Part shown: in pieces, positions 56,949 to 64,000 of the stretch
Numbering within the stretch: the first letter of the stretch is position 1
How the letters are laid out: every line of letters begins with the position of its first letter
Source: Bacillus_CJ salitolerans
GTDB taxonomy: Bacteria > Bacillota > Bacilli > Bacillales > SA4
NCBI RefSeq assembly: GCF_042680805.1
Contig: NZ_JBHUEM010000060.1
Coordinates: 1-64,000, forward strand
Length of the DNA: 64,000 nt
Direction of reading: 5' to 3'
The notes under the pieces: generated by a model
Databases searched by the model: none
The model's input: only the letters and a program-made list of their open reading frames with translations
Told to the model about the DNA's origin: nothing
Program-made: the position numbers and the translations under genes

Positions 56949-59858
56949 ATGCCACTAAAAAGAAGGAACACCATAGAAGTTACTAGTTTACTTGCATTAT
57001 TTATTCTGGCTGTAATAGGGAATATAGTAAAAATCGAATTATTTTTAGGGATTCATATTGTGTTTGGCTCCATTTTTATTTATATTATGATTCAATATTT
57101 TGGTATAAGAACATCCGTAATTGCGGCTACTTTAACTGGCTTATGTACAGTCTATCTATGGGGTACTCCATTTGGGTTCCTATGGTATACGATGGAAGCC
57201 GTTTTTGTCGCTGTTGCTTATCATAAGTATAAAAGAAGTCTTATTTTTGGAGCCATTACTTACTATTTCATAATAGGTGTTCCGTTTTATATCATATTTA
57301 ATTATATTCTTACTGATTTTGATTGGATTACAACGGTTCTTGTTTTATTAAAGCAAGGAATTAATACTTTATTAAATGTAGCAATAGCTCATATAATCAT
57401 AATCCTTGTAGAGTTTTCTGGACTTTTTCCATCAAAACGAAGAGTCTCTCTTCAAACCATTATTTTAAATTTGCTATTAATATTTTTCCTAATACCTGTC
57501 GTTTATTCACTTATAAGTTTAAGTAAAATAGAGTTTAGAGAAACAGAAAATGCAATCCAGAACCAAATAGAAGAAGTTTCAGAGCGCCTTTCTGCTAGAA
57601 TTGTTCAAGATTATCAGAACCATTTAACAGCAATAAATGGAATTGCCAATCGAGTGAAAAATCATGAACGGGGAGAATTACTTACAACCGATCTAATGCT
57701 CATGCAAGATACCTTTCCAGATTTCAAGGTTTTATATGTAAGTAATCAAAACAACCAAATTATTTTAAAAAACCAGCTATATGAATTAAAAGACTATAAA
57801 ATTGATCCGTTATATAGCTTTTCAGAGCGTACCAAAAGGTCTAAACAGCCCTATCTTTCTGACGTTTTTCTAGCAGCAGAACCATATTCAGAGCCTGTTG
57901 TTACCTTAACAGTTCCAGTTGAAAAAAATATATATTCAACCCTTTATGTAGTGGGTGTTCTTAAACCAATCACTTTTTTAAAGGCGATACAGGCTACCAA
58001 AATGGACAAGATGCAGATCACAATCGTGGATCGAGAAAATCGTGTAGTTGCAACTAATGATAAACAACAAGAAATCATGGAACCTATTACATTGTCAAAA
58101 TCGGAGTCTTATTTTCAGGAGTGGAAAGTGATGCCAATTGAGGGTGGAGTAAGGAATCCAGATGTATGGGCTAACTCTGGGTATAGTCAATTTAAACGAC
58201 TAGACGGTGAAGTTCCATATGCTCTATATATCAAATTGCCAAATCAAGAGTTTGCCCATATATTGTACACTCGTTTTATCAAGTTGTTTCTAGTTGCAAT
58301 ATTTTTCTCAGGTGTTGCTTTAGTATTGTCTTATTTAGTTAGTAACTGGATACAGCAGTCTTTTAGAAAAGTGTCGGATTTAACTGATAACCTTCCAGCT
58401 AAGATTTCTCAAGATGTTAAAATTAATTGGCCAACTATGATGATCAAAGAAGTTGATAATATCGTTAGAAACTTTAAAAAAACAGAAAAAAAATTACGGG
58501 ATATGTTTCATGAGGTCCTTTCAGCCCAAAAAAACCTTGAATTCCTTGCACACTATGATCAACTGACACACTTGTATAATCGTACATATTTAATGACTAA
58601 GTTTGAGGAAATAGTGGCAAAGGGGCCAATGAATCAAAAAATTGGAATTATATTTCTTGATTTAGATCGGTTTAAAATCATAAACGATACACTTGGACAT
58701 GAATCGGGGGATTTGCTTCTAATTGAAGTATCGAGAAGGATTAAGGACATTTGTGAGGGGAAAGAGTTTATCATTTCAAGACAAAGCGGAGATGAATTTA
58801 TCATTCTCATGCCTGGGATTACAAGCCACATAGAGCCGGAGTATATAGCGAAACAGACGATTCACTCGCTTTCGCTACCTTATACATTAAAGGAAAATGA
58901 GTATTTCCTTACTGCAAGCATAGGAATAAGCATGTACCCAGAGGATGGAAAAGACATCCATACCATTATTAAGAATGCAAGTATGGCGATGAACTATGCG
59001 AAGGAAAAAGGGAAGAATAATTATCAATTTTATAATGAGGAAATTATCAAACAAGTTCTATCAAAGGTCGAAATAGAAAGAGAATTACGCTATGCAATCG
59101 AACGGGATCAACTATTTTTGTATTATCAGCCACAAATTGATTTATTGACTGGAAATTTAAAGGGGGTAGAAACTCTTGTCCGTTGGATTCATCCAGAGTT
59201 AGGATTTATCTCTCCTGCTGACTTCATTCCAGTAGCAGAAGAATCTGGACTCATTATTAGAATTGGGGAATGGATTTTGCAAAAAGCTTGCGAAGACGCA
59301 AAGTCATGGCAGGAAGCTGGCTATAAACCGGTTAACATATCCGTCAATATCTCAATGAGTCAATTTTTACACAGTAATCTTATCCATTTAGTAAAGACAT
59401 CTTTAGCAGAGAGCGGGCTTGAGCCACGATATTTAAAGCTTGAAATTACAGAAAGTGTGGCAATGTCACAGCCGGAACAAGTAATTACAAAGTTAGACCA
59501 ATTAAAAACAATTGGTGTGGAGCTTGCTCTTGATGATTTTGGAACGGGGTATTCGTCACTCAATTATTTGAAGAAGCTTCCTGTTGATGTGTTAAAAATT
59601 GATCGGTCCTTCATACAGGAAATGGAGCATGATGAGGATGATATTACCATCGTTAAGGCACTGATTGAGGTTGCTCATAGTTTAGGTATGATAGTAATTG
59701 CAGAAGGTGTTGAAACACTTTCACAAAAAGAGATCTTAGAAAGAATCCATTGTGACCAATTACAAGGATATATTTTTAGTAAACCTCTTCCAAAACTAGA
59801 GATAGAAGGGCTGTTTGAAAGGGAACTATCTAGTCATGAAGAGGTACACCTACACTAA
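56949..59858 (+). CDS. Membrane GGDEF-EAL protein with variant motifs
   Basis: This 969-residue protein has five or six membrane helices in the first 160 residues (MASE-like), TM at about 175-195, an extracellular dCACHE-like sensor (about 195-440), a last TM at about 445-468 and HAMP-like linker, GGDEF at about 540-700 and EAL at about 715-960. The synthase signature is SRQSGDEF (Ser for the first Gly) and the EAL signature is GVETLVRW (ETL). Other PDE residues are intact: ISVNIS, LEITESV, LDDFGTGYSSL, LKIDRSF and AEGVET, so phosphodiesterase activity is likely and cyclase activity less sure. GGGGG lies nine bases before the ATG at 56949; an earlier ATG at 56925 has no site. Confidence 0.88.
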   Translation: MPLKRRNTIEVTSLLALFILAVIGNIVKIELFLGIHIVFGSIFIYIMIQYFGIRTSVIAATLTGLCTVYLWGTPFGFLWYTMEAVFVAVAYHKYKRSLIFGAITYYFIIGVPFYIIFNYILTDFDWITTVLVLLKQGINTLLNVAIAHIIIILVEFSGLFPSKRRVSLQTIILNLLLIFFLIPVVYSLISLSKIEFRETENAIQNQIEEVSERLSARIVQDYQNHLTAINGIANRVKNHERGELLTTDLMLMQDTFPDFKVLYVSNQNNQIILKNQLYELKDYKIDPLYSFSERTKRSKQPYLSDVFLAAEPYSEPVVTLTVPVEKNIYSTLYVVGVLKPITFLKAIQATKMDKMQITIVDRENRVVATNDKQQEIMEPITLSKSESYFQEWKVMPIEGGVRNPDVWANSGYSQFKRLDGEVPYALYIKLPNQEFAHILYTRFIKLFLVAIFFSGVALVLSYLVSNWIQQSFRKVSDLTDNLPAKISQDVKINWPTMMIKEVDNIVRNFKKTEKKLRDMFHEVLSAQKNLEFLAHYDQLTHLYNRTYLMTKFEEIVAKGPMNQKIGIIFLDLDRFKIINDTLGHESGDLLLIEVSRRIKDICEGKEFIISRQSGDEFIILMPGITSHIEPEYIAKQTIHSLSLPYTLKENEYFLTASIGISMYPEDGKDIHTIIKNASMAMNYAKEKGKNNYQFYNEEIIKQVLSKVEIERELRYAIERDQLFLYYQPQIDLLTGNLKGVETLVRWIHPELGFISPADFIPVAEESGLIIRIGEWILQKACEDAKSWQEAGYKPVNISVNISMSQFLHSNLIHLVKTSLAESGLEPRYLKLEITESVAMSQPEQVITKLDQLKTIGVELALDDFGTGYSSLNYLKKLPVDVLKIDRSFIQEMEHDEDDITIVKALIEVAHSLGMIVIAEGVETLSQKEILERIHCDQLQGYIFSKPLPKLEIEGLFERELSSHEEVHLH

Positions 59859-59859
59859 A

Positions 59860-59897
59860 AAACAAGCAGAGGCTTTATAAGCTTCTGCTTGTTTTGT
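59860..59897 (+). terminator. Terminator of the GGDEF-EAL gene
   Basis: Stem AACAAGCAGA / TCTGCTTGTT extended by GGC / GCT, with a T-rich end. Confidence 0.85.
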
Positions 59898-59930
59898 TTA
59901 GTAAACGATCATTTGATAGTCATAAAATAA

Positions 59931-60135
59931 AGTGAAACTTCAATCAGTGGGGTTTTCTTCATCCTCAAATGATTGTTAAATGAGACTCGCACGATGTGGG
60001 TCTCATAGACGTTGCCACAGGGTGTGGCGATATTAGTCTGTGCTCCTATTATCCGGTTCTAACTGGCGTTTATCCCACAATTAAATCTTCATAAATTTTG
60101 AAGTGGGGGTCTTATCGCTACTTATAGCGGGATAA
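59931..60135 (+). repeat. Family B hairpin repeat, full length (copy 4 of B)
   Basis: Runs from AGTGAAACTTCAATCAGTGG to AGCGGGATAA. It has the GTTGCCACAGGGTGTGGCG module shared with 12454-12664 and the terminal stem ACAATTAAATCTT...AATTTTGAAGTGGGG, more diverged than in copy 1. It is located 33 bp after a terminator and 30 bp before the end of the convergent gene at 60166. Confidence 0.85.
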
Positions 60136-60165
60136 AAGGCAGTAGCTGAGATATTGGTTGAATGG

Positions 60166-60705
60166 TTAAAAGCGGACTATTGTTTTTGATGATTCCTCTC
60201 TAGGGGGAATGTGATCACCAAATATCGGCTTCTTTGCGCTACGTTCTAGCTTACCTCCGTTATAGTGCTTTCCATATTTTTTAACAAGTGTATAAGCTTC
60301 CTCGATTGAAGGAATGCTTCCATTTGCTTTATAAGTAAGAAAGTAGGCTTGTGATTTTCCGCCGTAAAAAACCCAACTGAAGAACCTCATTGCAAATTTA
60401 TGGGGACCCTTGTCTCTAAATGGAACCATTGACTTGCTGTCCCATACTGACATGGTTAGTCCGTACCCTTCTGTTAAATGTCCCTTTAGTTCTGCGTACA
60501 ATAGTCCTTCAGATTTCTTCATTTGTTTCATGACAAATTGGCTCACTATGGCATTCACAACCGTTTTCCAAGTGGTGAATTGCTCACCAAGTGTAATGGA
60601 AATAATCGCATCCTGTGGGAGAATTATATCCCTACTACCGAAGCTTAACAAGCCACCGAATTTGTCCTCTGGATTTGAGTGTGCAACAAACTTTTTCTTT
60701 TCCAT
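60166..60705 (-). CDS. Protein of unknown function
   Basis: This 179-residue soluble protein has alternating strands and helices and recognisable segments SVWDSKSMVPFRDKGPHKFAMRFFSWVFYGGKSQAYFLTYKANGSIPS and EEAYTLVKKYGKHYNGG. The W-x-S/D-x-x-x-x-x-F-x-x-x-x-x-H arrangement recalls the dimeric alpha-beta-barrel monooxygenase-like superfamily (DUF3291-type), but I am not certain. AAGGGAGTGAGCC precedes the ATG. The gene at 60807 lies upstream on the same strand, 100 bp away. No signal peptide or membrane helix. Confidence 0.7.
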   Translation of the reverse strand: MEKKKFVAHSNPEDKFGGLLSFGSRDIILPQDAIISITLGEQFTTWKTVVNAIVSQFVMKQMKKSEGLLYAELKGHLTEGYGLTMSVWDSKSMVPFRDKGPHKFAMRFFSWVFYGGKSQAYFLTYKANGSIPSIEEAYTLVKKYGKHYNGGKLERSAKKPIFGDHIPPREESSKTIVRF

Positions 60706-60806
60706 GAAGGCTCACTCCCTTCTGTATGTCTATTGTAAGTGTATTCGACATGGTCAGAGAGAATCCTTTCATCGCTTAAAAGTTAGGAAAAAATTTACAG
60801 AGGAAA

Positions 60807-61298
60807 TCACTCCTTCCAAGTACGTAGCTCCCCTTTTGCACGTCTTATGGTCATTTCTCCAACTACCTCTTTCCCGCACTCTTCCTGCAGCTTCCGAATA
60901 ATATCCTTCCAATCCGTTTCAAATGGTAGAAACGGCATTGGTGAAACTTTTTGACAACCATTTACTCTTGTTTCAATTTCCATTATCGGTGAACCATTCA
61001 TTTTTCCTTTCCTAACTTGCTCTATATGCCTGTATTGAATCTTGTGCCTAGTGAGTCCTAATTGTTTTAACGTAATCTCATCATTGTTCAAAATGATTCG
61101 TTGACTTTTGATGGCGAAAAATAGAATCGAACAAGCAAGAATGTAAAGTGAGCTTACTTTAAGAAACATAAACCAATTTTCAAGACCATCATCCTTGTAG
61201 ATGTTAAGAATCGTACCAGCCATTAGGACGATTACATACACCATCGACATAATACTTAATACCCCGGTTGTTTTAGGAGTGAAAACTTTCTCGTTCAA
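60807..61298 (-). CDS. Two-helix membrane protein with a bacterial PH-like domain
   Basis: The 163 residues begin with two membrane helices (about 10-31 and 43-63) and continue with a beta-rich part RIILNNDEITLKQLGLTRHKIQYRHIEQVRKGKMNGSPIMEIETRVNG, the pattern of bacterial pleckstrin-homology (DUF304/YdbS-like) domains, and a C-terminal helix. Function unknown. AAGGAG stands nine bases before a TTG at 61298; an in-frame GTG two codons upstream is only three bases from the site, so TTG is preferred. Confidence 0.68.
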   Translation of the reverse strand: MNEKVFTPKTTGVLSIMSMVYVIVLMAGTILNIYKDDGLENWFMFLKVSSLYILACSILFFAIKSQRIILNNDEITLKQLGLTRHKIQYRHIEQVRKGKMNGSPIMEIETRVNGCQKVSPMPFLPFETDWKDIIRKLQEECGKEVVGEMTIRRAKGELRTWKE

Positions 61299-61304
61299 TC
61301 GCAC

Positions 61305-61572
61305 TCTCTCCTTATATAGTAGTCTAGGAGAAATCCATAATATTCACTATTCCCGCCTGCTATAAAAGTATTCATGCATGACGAAGGACAAGTCGGCTCT
61401 AACTCATTTTGTTAATTCTATGGAGGGCGTAAATTCAAAATAAGGTTCATCAAGATGCACCTTTATAAGGTTTGGTTCAATTCGTACACACTTCATATCT
61501 AATTCCTCTTGATAAAAGATAAATAGTTATTCAAGGTCATTTGAGCACAAAACAACTTCTTGAATTCTCATG
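61305..61572. other. Intergenic region without a recognised gene
   Basis: Together with the family B fragment beyond it, this makes a gene-free stretch of about 400 bp. I see no conserved frame, no strong hairpin and no repeat in these 268 bases. Confidence 0.5.
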
Positions 61573-61648
61573 TTAATCCCCACTTAACCGTCCTCAAATT
61601 TTCTAAAGTTTTGAAGAGGGGGTATTAGCGCCAGTTAGAGCGGGATAA
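61573..61648 (+). repeat. Family B repeat, right half only (copy 5 of B)
   Basis: Only the terminal stem remains: CCCCACTTAACCG...TTTTGAAGAGGGGG and the end GCGCCAGTTAGAGCGGGATAA. The left end with AGTGAAAC is missing. It lies 71 bp upstream of the sugar dehydrogenase gene. Confidence 0.75.
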
Positions 61649-61718
61649 ATTAATGGATTAGTTTTAATAGAATATGGGGTATATTGGTAATAGTCATTAC
61701 TAATGAGAAGGTGAAAAC

Positions 61719-62780
61719 ATGAGAAGGACTTTAGTCTATATCTTAATTGTGCTTTTAATAGGGTGTTCTCGTTCCACGGATGAGATTCACGAAGTCACAC
61801 TCCCAATCCGAGAAGTTCCCATTCAGAATGCTGAAATTATTGCATCAAATCTTGTCGTACCATGGGATATTGTAAAGACTGGCGAGGAGTACTTTGTAAG
61901 TGAACGAGGTGGAACCATTGTTCATATTGATCGTAAAGGAAATAAGACGAATATGTCTTTAGAGCTAAGTAAGGATGTCGCTGAATATGGAGAGGGTGGC
62001 CTACTAGGTTTTATCTTACATCCAGATTATCAAAAGAATGCTCTTGCCTACATTTATTATACGTATCAGGATAATGGAAATATTAATAATCAAATTGTAA
62101 AAGTAAAGAAGGAAGGATCCACTTGGATTGAAGAGAGCGTTCTACTCTCTGACTTACCTGGTGCAAGAATTCATAATGGAGGAAGAATCGAAATCGGCCC
62201 TGATCAAAAACTGTATGCATCTGTTGGTGATGCAGCAAATCCAGACAGTGCACAACAGCTGAATTCATTAGCTGGAAAGATTATTCGGATGAACTTAGAT
62301 GGAACAATCCCAGAAAATAATCCGTTTGAGAATTCTTATATCTATTCATTTGGTCATCGGAATCCTCAAGGATTTGCATGGACTGAAGCTGGAGAGATGT
62401 ATTCCGCTGAACATGGAGCAGAGGGACATGATGAAATAAACCGAATCTTACCTGGGCAAAATTATGGATGGCCACTTGTACAAGGAGACGAACAGAGGGA
62501 AGGGATGTTAGTTCCAATTTTCCATTCAGGAGAGGACACATGGGCACCTTCAGGCTTAGCTTATCAAGAAGGAAGGTTACTAGTTGCAGGATTAGCAGGG
62601 CAACAAATAAGGGTATTTGATTTACGTGAAAATGAATCGTTCCCACTGTATGAAGATATTGGAAGGATTAGAGATCTATTGGTCGTTGGTAAAGACTTAT
62701 ATATCATTACGAACAATACAGACGGAAGGGGTGTACCTGACGAGGATGATGATCATTTACTTAAGGTGAAGTTAGAATAA
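61719..62780 (+). CDS. PQQ-dependent sugar dehydrogenase-like lipoprotein
   Basis: A 353-residue precursor with a short signal peptide and lipobox LLIGCS (Cys16). The mature part is a six-bladed beta-propeller of the soluble glucose dehydrogenase (GSDH/YliI) family: NLVVPWDIVKTGEEYFVSERGG, EGGLLGFILHPDY, RIHNGGRIEIGPDQKLYASVGD (Arg-Ile-His-x-Gly-Gly, the PQQ/active-site His), YSFGHRNPQGFAW and EHGAEGHDEIN. It is anchored outside the cell. PQQ biosynthesis genes are not in the window, and many homologues use other roles, so aldose oxidation is only probable. GAGAAGGTGAAAAC precedes the ATG. Confidence 0.9.
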   Translation: MRRTLVYILIVLLIGCSRSTDEIHEVTLPIREVPIQNAEIIASNLVVPWDIVKTGEEYFVSERGGTIVHIDRKGNKTNMSLELSKDVAEYGEGGLLGFILHPDYQKNALAYIYYTYQDNGNINNQIVKVKKEGSTWIEESVLLSDLPGARIHNGGRIEIGPDQKLYASVGDAANPDSAQQLNSLAGKIIRMNLDGTIPENNPFENSYIYSFGHRNPQGFAWTEAGEMYSAEHGAEGHDEINRILPGQNYGWPLVQGDEQREGMLVPIFHSGEDTWAPSGLAYQEGRLLVAGLAGQQIRVFDLRENESFPLYEDIGRIRDLLVVGKDLYIITNNTDGRGVPDEDDDHLLKVKLE

Positions 62781-62806
62781 CGATGCTACGATGTAGTATC
62801 GTTTTA
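62779..62806 (+). terminator. Terminator of the sugar dehydrogenase gene
   Basis: Stem AACGATGCTAC / GTAGTATCGTT overlapping the stop codon, then TTATTTTT. Confidence 0.75.
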
Positions 62807-63002
62807 TTTTTATTTGTTTATAGGATGGTTTCTGAGTAAGGCAATTTTTGTTGAAATAGTAAATAAAAGGTACCTGTTTATTTAAAAAAATGATAAAACG
62901 ATGTAAAATAGAGATTATAGAAAATTCAAGATTTTCGGTTTACTAAATGATTTTGAATGACTTTACATAAACGAATGAACATCATGTATGGAGGATCCAA
63001 AA

Positions 63003-64000
63003 ATGAAAAAAGTGCTTGCGTATTTAAATCCATATCGAATTCCGGTCGTTATTGCTCTTTCTCTAATGTTAACGGAGCTCATTGTGGATTTACTTTTACC
63101 GTTATTAATGGCCAAAATAATCGATGACGGTATTCTTAAAGAGGATTTTTCTGTCGTATTAGTGTGGGGAGGCGTGATGGTTGGTCTATCGCTACTTGCG
63201 TTTTTGTCAGGAGTGACAAATTCGTTTTATGCATCTCACATTAGTCAAAGCTATGGTTATGACTTAAGGGAAGCTTTGTTCAAGAAAATCCAATCATTTT
63301 CTTTTGCAAACTTTAATCTGTTTCCAACCTCTTCTTTGATTACTAGACTTACAAATGATGTGACACAAATTCAAAATACGGTATTTATGAGTCTTCGAAT
63401 TATGCTACGCGCTCCGCTTTTAATCATTGGTGGAGTCGTGATGGCACTAATTGTAGATGTGAAGCTTGGCCTTATGTTAGTTGTAACAGTCCCTATTTTA
63501 TTTGTTTTCCTCGTCTGGGTAATGGGGAAAGGATGGGGGCTTTTCAGGTCTGTACAAGAACGTCTCGATAAGGTTAACAGTGTGATGAGGGAAAATCTAA
63601 TGGCGATGCGCCTCATTCGAGCGTTTATGAGAAGAAACTTTGAAGTGAACCGGTTTAATCGAACGAACGAACAACTAATGGAGAAAACCGTTTCAGCCTT
63701 TCGTTTAATGGAAACGACGATGCCGATTTTATTATTAGTGATGAACCTTAGTATTATTGCTGTTTTATGGTTTGGTAGCTTTGAAGTTCAATCTGGTGAT
63801 GCAAAGGTAGGAGAAGTAGTCGCAATTGTGAATTATGCAATGAGAATCACGATGGCCCTATCGATTTTTTCTTTTATCGTCATGGCATTTTCTAGGGCGA
63901 GAGCTTCGGCAAATCGAATTGAAGAGGTGTTAGTTACAGATATAGATTTAATAGATTCTGTTGACATTGATAAATCGGCTAGAATCGAGGCAGGGAAAAT
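63003..64000 (+). CDS. ABC exporter, permease-ATPase type (5' part)
   Basis: An open frame of 332 codons starts at the ATG at 63003, preceded by ATGGAGGATCC, and runs off the window. The translation (MKKVLAYLNPYRIPVVIALSLMLTELIVDLLLPLLMAKIIDDGI) is the membrane domain of a type IV ABC exporter, resembling the YfiB/YheI kind that form heterodimers with a second half-transporter. Six membrane helices and the coupling-loop region (RENLMAMRLIRAFMRRNFE, SRARASANRIEEVL) are seen. The nucleotide-binding domain would lie outside the window. The substrate is unknown; drug export is usual for relatives. Confidence 0.9.
   Translation, partial: MKKVLAYLNPYRIPVVIALSLMLTELIVDLLLPLLMAKIIDDGILKEDFSVVLVWGGVMVGLSLLAFLSGVTNSFYASHISQSYGYDLREALFKKIQSFSFANFNLFPTSSLITRLTNDVTQIQNTVFMSLRIMLRAPLLIIGGVVMALIVDVKLGLMLVVTVPILFVFLVWVMGKGWGLFRSVQERLDKVNSVMRENLMAMRLIRAFMRRNFEVNRFNRTNEQLMEKTVSAFRLMETTMPILLLVMNLSIIAVLWFGSFEVQSGDAKVGEVVAIVNYAMRITMALSIFSFIVMAFSRARASANRIEEVLVTDIDLIDSVDIDKSARIEAGK

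Overview
The window looks like the chromosome of a low-GC, spore-forming member of the Bacillaceae (Bacillus in the broad sense). The evidence is the AAGGAGG-type ribosome binding sites, common GTG/TTG starts, stem-loop plus U-run terminators, a recognisable sda, a complete des-desK-desR thermosensor unit, a qoxABCD aa3 quinol oxidase operon, xpaC-yaaN, YfhF/YqkD/YwbE-type proteins and several PAS-type orphan histidine kinases. I see no rRNA, tRNA, CRISPR array, prophage or intact transposase gene.

Layout. 1-9.8 kb: a small acidic protein, a CYP152 peroxygenase divergent from an SRPBCC protein, 6-phosphogluconate dehydrogenase, an M24 peptidase, a decayed Mta/TipA-type regulator, a DUF4440 protein, YnfA, and a compact ArsR / 56-residue Cys-tailed protein / DUF318 permease unit with four matching operator palindromes. 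9.9-19.8 kb: a three-PAS kinase, a membrane protein bracketed by inverted copies of a dispersed repeat, an epimerase, TruA-YwbE, a SET protein, a cysteine-desulfurase-like enzyme, a DUF2089/SHOCT-like cluster and an MFS transporter. 19.8-31.5 kb: a candidate small RNA, an HD phosphohydrolase, Sda, a methyltransferase, an alpha/beta hydrolase, xpaC-yaaN, an oxidoreductase cluster, a frameshifted ceramidase-like gene and a CoA-disulfide-reductase-like flavoprotein. 31.5-44 kb: des-desK-desR, then a signalling block (REC-PAS-PAS kinase, CheR, hybrid kinase, CapA-like lipoprotein, PAS-GGDEF-EAL). 44-50 kb: three related acidic lipoproteins with a small HTH protein, then qoxABCD behind a promoter carrying Rex-like and Fnr-like boxes. 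50-64 kb: a BMP-type binding protein paired with a histidine kinase, an M3 oligopeptidase, DJ-1/PfpI, a membrane GGDEF/EAL protein, two uncharacterised proteins, a PQQ-type sugar dehydrogenase lipoprotein and the start of an ABC exporter.

The intergenic DNA is unusually structured. Family A is a 140-220 bp element with nested stems whose arms differ between copies yet still pair. Family B is a 97-211 bp hairpin-ended element resembling the ends of IS200/IS605 transposons; one copy is inserted inside a family A copy. Family C is an array of a 12-bp core (GTTGCTGATAAA) at 20-21 bp spacing, found at three loci. A fourth array of different sequence also has a 21-bp period. Family A forms the 3' end of sda, and family B supplies the stop codon of a kinase.

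Functional themes are membrane and respiratory adaptation (Des/DesK/DesR, Qox), nutrient and sporulation signalling (PAS kinases, Sda), c-di-GMP turnover and a metal or metalloid response. The items most worth following are the ArsR unit, the structured repeats and phased arrays, the candidate RNA at 19880-19985 and the BMP-protein/kinase pair. All assignments were made by eye from sequence; no database search was run.
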